This document shows positions 1 through 11,576 of a stretch of 64,000 nucleotides of DNA, one piece after another. The notes beneath the pieces were generated by a model that was not told where the DNA came from, did not search any database, and saw nothing but the letters and a program-made list of their open reading frames with translations. Origin of the DNA: Eutypa lata (Eukaryota > Ascomycota > Sordariomycetes > Xylariales > Diatrypaceae); the NCBI GenBank assembly GCA_022661535.1, contig JAKULF010000001.1:2108001-2172000 (forward strand), given 5' to 3'. Position numbers and translations under genes: made by a program. Every line of letters begins with the position of its first letter. The first letter of the stretch is position 1.

Positions 1-1592
1 ACTTCGTCTTCTCTCGTGCATGATGTCTCTCGGGATGGTGCCATACTCCTCGCTACATACTTACTTACTTATTCGCGCTGGCTACGGCTCTTTCTGCCCA
101 GCTCCCTATCAAACCAGGGGTGGGAATCTCCGATAACGCGTCTGAATTGATGATAACGGGTGCGGAGTACCGATCACCGTGATATCTACAGCGAATCAAG
201 GGTCGGGAAAGCCCGAGGCATTAAACACCTAGATAGAGCTAATCAGTTACCTGCCTTACCTAAGTTAGCCCGCAGTGCATTCTCCATGTCTTATTAAGCT
301 CTTTTAACCCATATGTTTTGGCTTCCAATCGTACCTAGGTATTTGGAGTAACTCCTACGTTTCTGTCCATTAATGCAACGTAAATTATTTTCACGAGAAG
401 ACATGTAACCAATTAGATACCGCCTATTAATGTATACTTTCCCCGCATTCACTTCCCCAAGGATATAAGTACATTCGTAGCTACGACTCGAAGAAACGAT
501 ACATAATAGCCGCTAGGATGATGGGGCTGAACCCTGGCATTATAGTCCCGACTGGAGGGTGGAGTATTCTCATTCGGTAGGTAACTGTGTAGAGCTAGTG
601 CACAAGTATTTCGTACTTTGTCGCTGAGTAGTAGTAGTAGTAGTAAGAAGCGAAATTTGATTTGTAAAAGCACAAAGAGGTTCTATAAAATTGTAAAAGA
701 TGTTGTGCGCCTGGGAAATTGCCATGTAACCAATAGAAGTAATACTGCACAAGTTCGCTAAGCGAGATATCAATATTATTGTTACGGGCAAGAAGGGAGA
801 CACGTGACGAAGAAAGGAAGGAACCTGGTGACAGCTTCACGAATCTATCTACACTCACGTGGATGTCTGGGTGGGTTCCCAGGGCATCGAACCACCTGGT
901 ACGTACCAATTGGCAGTGGACCGTCGCAACAATAGGTTACGAGGACGAACATTCAATGTTACAGTAGGTAGGTAGGTACCTGGCTGAGTATAAGGTGTTG
1001 AGAAGACAATAGGAACAGGTCAGGTGGTTGGGAGTGGTTGGTGTACTGAATGCCTTGAGGCATCCACACTATACTATTGTAGACGTAAGTACAGTCTTGC
1101 GTCATAGTGATCATTCAATAGATTTCATTATTTCTCAGTTACCTACCTAATGTTAGCAGTAAGAACAATAGGAAGTATTGTCACTGTGGGTCCATTGCTT
1201 TTAAGGAGACAATAGGGGATAATGGGCATTAACTTAAAGGCCCTATTGTATCTATAGCAAGGCGGCAAGGTGGGTCCATTTCGTCTAATCGAGTGGAGGT
1301 GCCTGACATTGTAAACGAATACAAACCTAAGCTTCCTGGTAATACCTGCATTGACCCTACATTCTGACTGTTCAATAGATTTACCTTAGCGTGGATATTC
1401 ACCTGCGGACCGTTTTCCTAGGAGCCACAGTCTACATGTAACTAGGTAGTGCCAAAGTGCCATCCAAAATCTCACGAGATTAATACGAGAAACATGAGTT
1501 GGAAGACAAGGACTTCGTAGAATGGTATTTTGCGAAATATTTAAGATCATCATTGGATATCTGTTCAGACGAAGATCCAAAGGGAACTATTT
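1..1592. other. intergenic, no supported gene
   Basis: All open frames here are short and have no recognisable composition or splice context. A (AGT)n simple repeat lies near 626-646 and a TAGGTAGGTAGGTACC stretch at about 965-980. Nothing else stands out. Confidence 0.6.
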
Positions 1593-1759
1593 CTACATAA
1601 ACAGTATACAATAAAATATGTCTTTAGAAACAAGGTTGTAGTAGAAATAAAGGCTGGTTGCCTTTGAAGGCCCCCTGAATCCCTTTATTCCAGATGTGAA
1701 CAGTTTCCCTAAACAACCAATGACCCCCTATCCATAGTATCCGGAACATTAGTTGTATT

Positions 1760-2380
1760 TTACTGACTGTAGGAGGACTTACTGCTAGCAAGGGCAGGGC
1801 CTTGTCTTCTGGCGTCCATAGAATCAATGGCGTGTTCCCAGTACTCGGAATGTTCCACGTTCTTCGGAAGGGTGCTTTCAGCCACAAGAAACCAGTTGAA
1901 ATAGTCCTGGTCGGCTTTCAGCTTCTCGAGAACTAGCGCGAAGAGTCGCGGGTTGGTGGACATCACCATACCGAAGGAAAGGTCATTAATCTGATCAGGG
2001 ATAGTATCGTAGTACAGGTTGAGGTTTTCCTCATTGTAAATAGCGCCTTCCTCTTCTTCCGGAGCACTCTCGCTGGAGCTGGGCCCTAGACGACCCGCCC
2101 AAGTCGAGACCTGGCTGAGGTCGATGACACCCCCGTCTGGTAGGCTCGCTTCGTCGCTGTTGGCAATATAGTGTGCCGGGGTCTCCTGAACCCAGTCAAA
2201 CGTTCGTTGCAGATAATCAGGGTTTTCTTGGTAATCCGGGTGCCTTGAAGTGCTGCGACCTCCATCGTTGCCCTGTCTTCTGTTGCGATCCATCGCTGAA
2301 GAACGGTGGCGTTTAGAGACTCCGGCTCTTTCGGAACGCCTCTCTCTATTTTGCTTCAACTCTGCACTTCGTGAAAACAT
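1760..2380 (-). CDS. hypothetical polar protein, 206 aa
   Basis: The frame opens at a true ATG (2380) and gives 206 aa. The first 50 residues are rich in Arg, Ser and Lys (RNRERRSERAG-like), followed by an acidic stretch (EEEEGAIYNEEN) near residues 108-120 and a more ordered C-terminal third containing NDLSFGMVMSTNPRLFALVLEK. I see no signal peptide or membrane segment and do not recognise the family. The 3' end is uncertain: a consensus donor GTAAGT begins at 1782, seven codons before the stop, with an AACTAATG branch-like site and a TTTAG acceptor ending at 1709. Splicing there would replace the tail with an exon running to a TAG at 1593, giving 237 aa. RNA data would decide. Confidence 0.5.
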   Translation of the reverse strand: MFSRSAELKQNRERRSERAGVSKRHRSSAMDRNRRQGNDGGRSTSRHPDYQENPDYLQRTFDWVQETPAHYIANSDEASLPDGGVIDLSQVSTWAGRLGPSSSESAPEEEEGAIYNEENLNLYYDTIPDQINDLSFGMVMSTNPRLFALVLEKLKADQDYFNWFLVAESTLPKNVEHSEYWEHAIDSMDARRQGPALASSKSSYSQ

Positions 2381-4407
2381 GGTGATATCGTTTATTTTGA
2401 AAGTTTAAACTCTTGTGATCAGTATGGTCAATATTGTGTCGAGTGATGAAAAGCTGTCTTCTAGTGCTAGAAGATTTATATTTATATGCGTTTGGAACAT
2501 CACCTTCATGAACAACCCCCTTGCCGTAGATCAAAGTTAGGCTAAAGTAATGACAAAATGCCCTTCTGGCGTATGAATGCCATTGTTTCGGCTTTCAAAC
2601 AAAGCAACATATACAACTATTAAAGGGCCTGAGCGAATCAAACCGACTCCTGGAAGTTCTTAACAAAGGAATTATATATTTCGATTGTGAATGTTAACAC
2701 TAAGGAGAGAAACCCCTAAGAGTAACACTAGCTAACCCGCAACCTACAATATTCCTGTTACGTATACAAAGACAACCTGGACAGTAAGTTATTGCCAATG
2801 GAGGATAAACTTTGAAAATACGAATTCGTTACTTCGATGTAAGATAGAACTTTCATTCAATACAAGTCTATCATGATAGAAATTCAGAGTGAGATTGTAG
2901 TACTAGTCTATAGCATTTTTATCTAAATCTTAGAGGGAATATAATAAGCAGTATCGCTTGACCTCGTAATATCATTTCTCATTGAAATCACGTTCAAAGT
3001 CCATTATAGATACCAAATATAAACCAGTCCTTTCTGGAGTCTATTGGTTTCTTTCTGGGCTTCAAGTATTCCATATCCCCATTCATATGACACTATCATG
3101 ATTGGAAGATTTATGAGACAGATCTAGTGACATCGAACCCTGTCACCTTCGCTTCTAGTAGGCAATAATATACAGCTGGGTTGAGTGTTACAATCGTAGA
3201 GGGTGAATCTACAAAAGGGGGAGGTAGAATCTACAGCTAATTAACACAGGATAAATTATGCTGAATTAGACCAGCAATAATCTCGTTGCTATTTCTTAGT
3301 AACACCTATCCATATCTAGATCAAGGAGATAAGTGTCTTTGTGAAATCCTTCTCCTTGAACGCTCTGTCACGGTCTATGTTATAGCTCATAAAGGTAGCT
3401 GAAATATTATGATGTCACCTCTTCATAGTGACATGAACTCCAAACTCACTGGCTTAGTATATCAGACAAAGGAATGTAACACCACTTACAGTCACTTTGA
3501 TATAGTGACATGGGAAGTCTCATGTTTCCTGTTCCTTGACAGTCATACTCCGTCATTTGTATGAATCCAAGCCCCTTAACCGATCATAGTATGGTTTGTC
3601 ATCATAAGAGAACTAACATGAATCCTACGTAACTTGTATTATATATTAATATTGAACAAAAAAGCTACTCTCAGTGAGAAACGGTGATGTAGTAATTCAT
3701 CCAATGGCTCTGCCAAATCTTCTTGACGTTAACCCTCTGCCTCCTTCTCTCCTATCACTCACCCCCCTTCACCAAGGTTGACGTCAATGTTACGCTATAG
3801 TAGATGTTGACAATGCCGTGATGGTAGGTGTCCCTGGACCCGGCGCCGGGGATATCAACGGCGCCGTGCTGGGGATACCGGCGCGGCTATACCGACGATG
3901 TTGACCCCAAGGCAGATGCCAATGCCATCGCCGTGATGCCTAGCAATGCGTTTTCATCCCCCGCCCGGCGAGTTCATGCCTAATCTCATAGCATTGTATC
4001 ATCCCCCGTCCGGCGACAGGATACCTCATGATCCGCTCTATTCCTGCCTGAGATTCACCCAGTTTTACTACTGTAGGTGAGAAGGTACCTTACTATTGTT
4101 TCTTACTGATTTCCCCTCTTCTGTTTTAGTATTTATACCCCCTCCTCCTCCTCTCAAAATTTTTCTTTCTTTCCCTCTTCTTCTCCAGCTTCCCCTACGA
4201 CGAGCTTTTTTCCCTGGCACACATTTGCATCCTGTGCTGGGCTTTCCCCTTCCTCTTCTTCCTTTCTACATACTTCCCAGTTCTCTTCAACTGGGTTGTA
4301 TATTTACTTCTTCTTGAATCACTTTTGCTATTAATACAGCAAAGTGATTTTGCCCCCTTGCACGATCCCTTCTCTCTTCCCCGTCTCACGAAGAGACCTC
4401 ATTGGCC
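2381..4407. other. intergenic, long 5' region of the 4.4-kb gene
   Basis: No gene is supported. From about 3839 to 4016 there is a GC-rich patch with two palindromes centred on GGCGCC and two near-identical 18-mers (see findings). A pyrimidine-rich stretch at about 4115-4300 precedes the downstream ATG and is typical of fungal promoters or 5' UTRs. Confidence 0.5.
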
Positions 4408-5729
4408 ATGGCTTTCCAAACCATCATGGGGGGCGGAGACCCCTTGTCCGCGGAGACCAACGTCAAGATCATGAAGGAGGTTGGCATGATTTCTATGCAC
4501 TACTTGCATGCACTCATTACGAATTGCCCCGCTCTCTATGCCACCTTCGACCAGAACCAAGGAGATATCCTCTTCCACATCTTAATCAACACCCTAGGCG
4601 ATGCTCTTCTATACGGTTTCGCCTTGTATGCCGCCAATCGTGTTGATTGGAAGGCGAAGTGGCCCATGCCCAGCTATGATGAACTCATCCAGGATGTTCA
4701 CTATTTCGGACGCAAATACCTTGACCGTACCAAGGCGCATTTCGCATTCGGCACCCATGAACTTTCCTTCTCCATGGTCTGCGAGATGGTTGCATTTCAC
4801 CAAACTGTTGCCTCCCACGTATCGGCTTATACTCATGATGCGGGCATGTTTCATCAGGAACATCTTTTCGCGATTCGTACTGCCGATTACAACCAAGATG
4901 CTCTATCTTCGGAGCTTACAAGTACAGAGATCGCTAGAGTGCAACGCGGTTTCTATATCGTTGAAATCACTCGTGTGCTTTTTCCTTTCTGCATCGACGA
5001 CGACGAGAACTATGGTGGAGAACACGGCGAGCGCTACAAAAAAGACGGACTTTGGAACGCGCTCTGGCACCATTTCGCACCTTGGGACAATCTTCTTGCT
5101 ATGGATATTGCTAGATGGATGGAAGAGGCAATTGGATACGGTATGTCTAGCTAACCCTACCTCTACTCGAGTATTACTAACACGAGGATACAGGTCAAGG
5201 CCCGGATATCACGGACGACAACTATCGAGTATATAGAGCATGGCTCTCGAGATACGGATTGAGTGGCTTCTACATTTTGGAAGATGACAACATGAGATTA
5301 TCCTCGCTCATCCATGCCCATGCAGACCTTCTCTGGTTCCCCCTCCGCAACCTCCTTTATTGCAGAGATGTGATTGGTTATTCTTGGTTGAGACTGGTTA
5401 GAGGTGATAATATCCGATCCCTGGATATCGCCCATCTTATCAGAAGATTCCCGGAGAGAGAGAACGGTCTACGTGACCGATGGTTCGCTTTGCTTCTCGA
5501 TGAGGTCCTTCGCGACGAGCACCGTGACAGCCGCCTTGCCGACTTTGAGTTTTCCGCTTGGTGGGATCGAGCTCGATTTGAAGCAGTATTCCCCGAATCC
5601 TCTCGTAATATCCTTCCGGAAATTGAGGAGCTGGAAGCAGATGCGGAGGGCGAAGTATGCGATACCGACATGGAAGGCGACCCCGACATGGAAGGCGACC
5701 CCGACTGGTGCAGGCAGATTGGGTACTAA
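4408..5729 (+). CDS. fungal-specific hypothetical protein, 422 aa, two exons
   Basis: Exons are 4408-5140 and 5194-5729; the 53-nt intron has a GTATGT donor, a perfect TACTAAC branch site and a CAG acceptor. The start is the ATG at 4408 in a good context (GGCCATGG). No signal peptide or transmembrane segment is visible. A stretch near residues 170-190 (STEIARVQRGFYIVEI) and the following FAPWDNLLAMDI resemble a motif shared by many uncharacterised filamentous-fungal proteins, some of which carry an F-box; no F-box is present here. The C-terminus is acidic and carries a short tandem duplication (DMEGDP twice, from an 18-bp direct repeat near 5668-5703). Function is unknown. Confidence 0.75.
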
Positions 5730-6108
5730 AGGTCCAGGCGACAGGCATGCTCGCATCCCGCCTACCTACCTACTTAATCCATCTTCCGAATACATCTCGT
5801 CATGAGGGACAAATTGATGGTGCGATGAACCTAGAATGAGTACTAAGACTACCTAGTTATTATCAGAGGATAGCTTAAATAGATGCTTCATCAATAAATC
5901 TTCATCGTAACCTACTTCCGTGTAAAATCTCATGCAACACTGAGACATAATGCTTGTGCTAAGAAGGCTTCTGTCTCTGAACCACTTGTATTTCGATGAT
6001 TTTAAAATGTTGTTTCGTACCTGTATGTCTATGTACCCAGCTGTAAGTATTCAGGCATGCAAAGTAAACAAGCGACTACATAATGTACCTATGTATCATG
6101 TATCTCAC
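5730..6108. other. short intergenic, convergent 3' ends
   Basis: This is the space between two convergent genes. It holds a CTACCTACCTAC repeat near 5762 and AT-rich sequence suited to 3' UTRs. Nothing else is seen. Confidence 0.5.
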
Positions 6109-7545
6109 TCAGCCTTCCTCCTCTTCTAGTTCCACATCAATATTTCTTATCATAGATGCACCCTCCATTTCCGTTTCTCTTTCGCCTCGAAATCCCACTT
6201 CCATGTCCCTATTCCCTTCAATACCACCAGCACCTTCGTCCTTCTTCATGAGTGCTACCCACATCGCACTACCGACAATTAGACCGCAGCCCGCGAGGCT
6301 CATCCAGCCCATCCTATGCCCGAAAACCCATCTGTCGAACCCTGCTGCAAACAACATATTCGTGTACAACATAGCAGTGGCCCTATTGCTGGACTCGCCG
6401 GCCAGGCCTGCGGTCAGAAGGAACTGTGTCGCAAACCCGGACACGCCGACGAACAGTAGGAGACCGCACTGACGTAGCGAGGTGAGCGGCTCGAACCGTA
6501 GATCGGGCTGGTCGTAGTCCACGAGCGGTGCGAGGCCTAGCGATGTCGCGCTAACGATAGCGCACCACGTCGAGAAGTAGTTAACCGCATGCAGGGGGTG
6601 CGCCCGCGGCCCGATCCATCGCAGCAATAGAATTGCCCCAGAGCTACCGAGAACCCCTAGCAGAGCCACTCCGATCGCCGTTAGCCTCTCTGCGCTAGTT
6701 GCCACATGTTCGAGACTCGGCCGCGACGACTGCACCGCTGCGGCTGTTACATTGGCGACAATACTAGCAGCGACTTCTGATGTTGAGTTGGTGTCGGCCG
6801 CATCTCCGGAAAATAGAGATATCGGACGAGTGATTAACACGACACCCCCGAGGGCCACAAACGAGGCCATCTGCTCCGTTCTCGTGAACGGGTCGTGGAT
6901 GAACATGTGGCAGAGGTATCCGGCGAGATTGGGTGCGAGGAACGAGATGACGGTGGCTTCGGCAAGTGGCAAATACCTAACCGAGTACCACATGCCATAT
7001 ATGCCGAAGAATCCCGTCAAGCCTCGCGCGACTAACAACCACCGGACGTTCTTAGGTCCCAATGGCGCATCCGGTATCCCTTTCCACCACATATAAAAAC
7101 CACAAGCGACCACGGTCATGATCATTCTGGTGAAGAGAACCTGCATCGGATGCATGCCACCATCTTCGAGCTCCAGCAAACGAGCAGCTAGGTTCATCAT
7201 CGCTCCGAACATCTGTGATATGAACACTAAGATCGGAGCCCGGTTCTTCTGCCATACAGACTTAGATGCTCGCCATACTCTATTGTTCTCCCTGCGAGAT
7301 GGAGGCCTCGGTGATAAGCCTCTCATGCTAACGGGGGTGATTCTCCCATCCTGACAGAACGGACTCAGAGAAAGGTTACGCAGGTCATGGGGGTTCAATA
7401 GCGTTGATACAGTTGTGGCTTCCTTGTCCTGTTTCTCTAAAGTGTTTACGAGTGAGGGGCCAAGGGCAAAGGTGTTCCTATTTTCAGTGCCAACATATTC
7501 CACCTTGGCAGTCGGTGTCTGCGGAATCGGTATATTTTGAGACAT
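6109..7545 (-). CDS. EamA/SLC35-type drug-metabolite transporter
   Basis: A single exon encodes 478 aa from the ATG at 7545. A polar N-terminus of about 100 residues precedes roughly ten hydrophobic segments, beginning with APILVFISQMFGAMMNLAARL, and the chain ends in an acidic tail (VELEEEEG). The two-half EamA layout is visible: the first half contains ARGLTGFFGIYGMWYSVRYLPLAEA and FLAPNLAGYLC, features of nucleotide-sugar/SLC35G-like members of the DMT superfamily, and the second half ends in FAAGFDRWVFGHRMGWMSLAGCGLI. The expected role is exchange or export of a small organic solute across a plasma or endomembrane; the substrate cannot be read from sequence. A TATA-like element lies about 115 nt upstream. 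Confidence 0.85.
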   Translation of the reverse strand: MSQNIPIPQTPTAKVEYVGTENRNTFALGPSLVNTLEKQDKEATTVSTLLNPHDLRNLSLSPFCQDGRITPVSMRGLSPRPPSRRENNRVWRASKSVWQKNRAPILVFISQMFGAMMNLAARLLELEDGGMHPMQVLFTRMIMTVVACGFYMWWKGIPDAPLGPKNVRWLLVARGLTGFFGIYGMWYSVRYLPLAEATVISFLAPNLAGYLCHMFIHDPFTRTEQMASFVALGGVVLITRPISLFSGDAADTNSTSEVAASIVANVTAAAVQSSRPSLEHVATSAERLTAIGVALLGVLGSSGAILLLRWIGPRAHPLHAVNYFSTWCAIVSATSLGLAPLVDYDQPDLRFEPLTSLRQCGLLLFVGVSGFATQFLLTAGLAGESSNRATAMLYTNMLFAAGFDRWVFGHRMGWMSLAGCGLIVGSAMWVALMKKDEGAGGIEGNRDMEVGFRGERETEMEGASMIRNIDVELEEEEG

Positions 7546-7657
7546 ATTTTCTAAGAGGCATTCCAATCACTTGTAAGTCCTATGTAATCAGACACGAGGG
7601 GGGAAAAGCCGAGTTAGGAACACTTATTCGTGCAAATGGTCAAGGACAGGTGAGAGC

Positions 7658-7665
7658 TTTATATA
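7658..7665 (-). promoter_or_regulatory. TATA-like element upstream of the EamA transporter
   Basis: TATATAAA on the minus strand, about 115 nt before the ATG at 7545. The position suits a core promoter, but this is a motif match only. Confidence 0.35.
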
Positions 7666-9158
7666 ACTAGTTGTATACCTAGAGAAGAATTTCACTGGTG
7701 GTGTAGGAAGGGGGAATCCTCAGGATATTCAGGATCCAATATACCAGGGAACCAGTCTAAAGAAACTTCACAAGTCTGGGGCCCAGCTGCACCTCTGTCC
7801 CATATATTTGGACCCAACACTGCAACGCAATCCAATTGCCGCTATTAGCAAGCAGCCTCTGGTGGAGATACCTCCGCATCATCCCACTTATTCAATAGGC
7901 GGGATGCTACTCTGGGAAGTCTAGAGAGCTGCTGGCATGCAGTTGCAGAGCGAGTTGCACTACATATGGGTATTCAGATATTATAGGGTCTCCAACCAGT
8001 AACGATGCAGGATGTCAAATCGCCCTGAGGCTCTCGGCTCTACGGACAGATCTTGTGCGGTTGCAATGCATGTCAGGGGCTGTTTCCTATTACTAAATAT
8101 CTATTAGAAAGGCATGATGGTGGCAGGTGCCTCCCCGATATCGCAGTTGTGGCACATGGGTGATAACCCAGCAAATCGGAGCTGCCCCGCGCGGCCCGCA
8201 TCTTGGCTTCTACAACGTACCTAGAGTACTGACACTGATATTGGACGGCCTCGTCAGGTCCAGGATGGCGATGATCTACTATTTTACACGATAGCAGAAT
8301 CTATCAGATTTGATAAAGAGGTATGTACCTATCTGGGAAACAATAGCACTGAATCTATAAACTGGTCTGCCATACGTACAAAATGCCTCAGCTGGCAAGC
8401 ACTCTCAGGTATCCGACCATGCTCTTATGTATCAATACGTATAGGTTCAATAGGCGTCATCTTATCTTTCCACCTTTAATTTGACATGTACACATTGCAT
8501 TCGGCACAATAACTACCTAGGTATGCATTTGGTATTTTAACCCTGCAGTCATATTTTACATATTGACTTTCTCTTCTGTTACTCTGGAGACACTGATATC
8601 CGACGAATAGCTCTGAAATATTTCCCATAACAAATCATCGATAAACGTTAAAGCGCTGAGTGGCCCGAAATGGTAGGTAACGCGTGCTATGGTCAATTTG
8701 ATTGGGCCGATATGTGTAAGCTTTGACTACCTAGCCTCTAGGTACTTAACCTTCAAGGGGCAACCTGGTATGCAACAGATTGCTTGACTTATTTTTCTTT
8801 GTTCAGATATGACTTTGAAGGCGTAAGAAATATGACATTGTAGACAATATAGCTCCATGAAGCAACCGTCTTTAATCCATATTGGTTTATCATTGTTATT
8901 TTATCTACTAATCTCTGTTTTTGATAACAAAGTTGACGATCGATAAGATACTTGTGAATAAATAACTTCAAGGCAGTCGCGAGACGACGTACCCACCTTT
9001 CTTACCCTCACCTTCACCCTCACCCTCACTATACGGCCCTACTCTAAATATCAATATCACTAAATTTCTGTCTCGTGGAACATTACACACTACATAGTCG
9101 GATCGCCACACTTAACCCCGTTGAAGGGCGCCTCCTCGAGAAAGTCGATTCCTTCAGC
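7666..9158. other. intergenic
   Basis: No gene is supported between the divergent transporter and phosphoesterase genes. A short (CACCCT)-like repeat at about 9003-9030 lies in the presumed promoter or 5' UTR of the phosphoesterase. Confidence 0.5.
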
Positions 9159-9973
9159 ATGGATCTCAGCAAAGCCATCGATAGCTTCATCACAAAAGCC
9201 AATGATGATCCTGTCCAAATAGCAAAACTCTGTGCGGATCATCGGCAGAATAGAAACGACAAGTACGAGGGGATCCTCCTCCGAGCGGGTTATCCTGGGG
9301 TTCCGGTTGATGATATACTTACAGCCCGCCTCAATGACCCCGATTACCTGGATCCGCGCAACAATATTTGCCTCTTCGCCTGGCCTTCGAAAGAAGTCAT
9401 TGATTTGATTTCGCGAGTCCAACGAGAACTGCAGGTCCTTGCTCCGAGTATGTAGGTCTCGCCCCCCGGATTCTTACTGTATTGCCTCTGACCTGCATAG
9501 ACATCTGGCCCTCACCACCTGAATGGCTTCACATGACTGTTATCGAACTAGCCCACTCTAAGTCCCCAAAGGAATTGAAAGTCGATGCAGAGAAGGCGAA
9601 CCCGCACGCCGCCAAGTTGACTGCCTTCGCGGCCGAGCACGCCGCCGGCCTTGATAGACCAATGCTGAGCTTGGACGATACTGCGGTAGCGTTAACGTTC
9701 CTCCCCGTCGAGGATAGTCGGTATACGTATCTGCATCTCCGCCGAGATCTCGCCAACATTTGTGCTGAGAACGGTGTTGAAGTCGCATCAAAGTACTACA
9801 ATACGTCGAGCCATATCACCTTTATGAGGTTCGCGAACACGTCAGACTTGAAGAGCAAGGAAAGTCTGGAGGCCTGGATCCAGAAGATTCAATCGATAAA
9901 CCAATGGCTAAAGGACGAGTTTTGGCCTAAAGAGGAACAGGATTGTCGGTGTAGAACGAGGGATAGAAGTTAG
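9159..9973 (+). CDS. 2H phosphoesterase (RNA ligase/cyclic phosphodiesterase-like)
   Basis: Exons 9159-9447 and 9501-9973 flank a 53-nt intron (GTATGT...TAG) and give 253 aa. The spliced protein has both halves of the 2H signature: LHMTVIE with His107 and Thr109, and SHITFMR with His201 and Thr203. Between them and upstream lie the family-typical LDPRNNICLFAWP and LAPNIWPSPPEW. These two H-x-T motifs form the active site in 2H enzymes, which act on 2'-5' bonds or cyclic phosphates of RNA and nucleotides; the exact substrate is not predictable. The start is the first ATG in frame; the frame stays open upstream to 9075 without an ATG, so an upstream 5' exon cannot be excluded. No signal peptide is seen, so a cytosolic or nuclear site is likely. 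Confidence 0.8.
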
Positions 9974-10424
9974 AAAGGGTAGGTTATGGTACGGTGATGG
10001 AAAGACCGTGGATTTTGAGGATATTTGGGAATCTTGAATGAGATGCTACTCAAGATTATATCTCCGTCTTCCCTCTCTTGTTTTCACCGCATCACGGACC
10101 TTTCAAATAAATTTCCGATTACGATTATGTCCAGGTGCAACTCCCGACTCAGCTGTAGCCTTGACCAATAAAAAGTGGTTTCCGGCCTGGTGTCAACCCT
10201 GAATTGTAGGACATATAACACTGGTGGGTTTAGTCAAATATTATTCAGTGCTGCATGATGGCGGAGAACTCGTACGTTATAACAGTGCTTTATGTCTCTA
10301 AGGTCGTACAGCTAGGGCACTTGTCGTGACAAGGCTTCCCCTTTTGCAGCAAAATTGTGTATAGAGGATGAAAAGCTTGATTCATGTAAAATCAAAATAT
10401 TTCATAGGCGCAAGATGTCTTGTT
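9974..10424. other. short intergenic, convergent 3' ends
   Basis: Space between the 3' ends of the phosphoesterase and the minus-strand orphan. No feature is recognised. Confidence 0.5.
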
Positions 10425-11576
10425 TTAATACCCGAACTTCTTCAATTCAACAGTTTTTCTATAATGCCAAAATCCCCCACTTGTGTTAGCAGAAATAATC
10501 TCGTATCCAAGCACGCCTTCTATGAAAGGTAGGATAATCATTGGAGAAACCGAAAAGAGTCCATTTCTATTCGTAATTTCTAGTGTCAGTCGATCGTGTA
10601 TGAGGCCGAGGCAGAATGAGGACTGGTGAAGTTTGATCTCAACGCATGGAGGCTGTTGGTATAAATTCCTTGTCAGTTTTCTTTAATGATTTTAGAGATA
10701 TAGTTAGAATGAGAAATTTTGCCGCGCTTACGTTTTGAGAATCCTGATGATTCGTTCTACACCATTTCTTGAGATAGTTCGCAAGTAGTTGTAGAGTTGG
10801 GCTATGACTACATTGAACTTCAACGAACGTGTTTCCTGCATGGACAACCGTAAGGTGGTATGGTGGTTTGAGGAAAAGTTCATCTGGTCGAGCTAAGGTA
10901 TCGCACCTAGGTAAGACATTAATTTCGCGAGTTGTTGAGGTCGACGTTAGTTGCGGCATAGGTCTATCAGCTATCGCGGGTTTGCCCGTTGAGGTATCTA
11001 CAGACACATCTGCCCAGTCTTCTGGGGGAGCCGGGCGCTGCACATGTGGTGAGGCTGGAGCGGGCTCCTTGAAGCAGTCCAAAAGCTGACCCTTGAATAG
11101 GGGCTCGATTTCGAACGGCGAAGGTAAATGTTCTCTAGGTAGGGCTAGCGCAAAGCCATCTCTTTCCTTGCACCAAGTAACCATTGGCGACTGATTATGT
11201 GACACCTGAAGTACAATTTCATAGCATCAGTTATGGCTTTTCTAGTTTGAGTGCTATGGTATTAACACCTACCTCGAGAAAGACCTTCAAAGAACGGCCA
11301 ACATGATCAAGGAGCTCATCAGCCCATTTGGCCGTTTCTTCGCCCTCCGTTAAAGCTGCGAAACCAATCAACAATGATTGGACACAGCTGGCGATGGTTG
11401 GTACGAATGTGCTCTTGTCTGGGTAGTAACTATCTAGTTCAGTGAGGAGAAGCTGCCATTGAGCCGCAACAACCACATCAACACCCAAGGCCTCTTTCAA
11501 CTTCGACAAGGCTTGTTGAATCGGCGCACCCTCTTTGTCCCACGAGTCGCGGATGCCGATTTGTACTCTCAATGGT
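10425..11576 (-). CDS. orphan fungal protein, about 335 aa, 5' exon unresolved
   Basis: Three coding exons can be joined: up to 11273 (from about 11576), 10732-11205 and 10425-10652. The first intron (11206-11272) runs GTAGGT...TTCAG. The second (10653-10731) runs GTAAGC...AACAG and restores a 75-residue open C-terminus ending KKFGY, which replaces a read-through tail. Exon 1 has no in-frame ATG. A CAG acceptor ends at 11577, so a tiny upstream exon probably supplies the start; ATG-CAA-AAA-CT near 11650 with a GTTGGT donor would fit but is weak. The protein shows an alpha-helical N-terminus (AQWQLLLTELDSYYPDK), a Pro/Thr-rich linker, and PPYHLTVVHAGNTFVEVQCSHS. There is no known domain or signal peptide. 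Confidence 0.6.
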
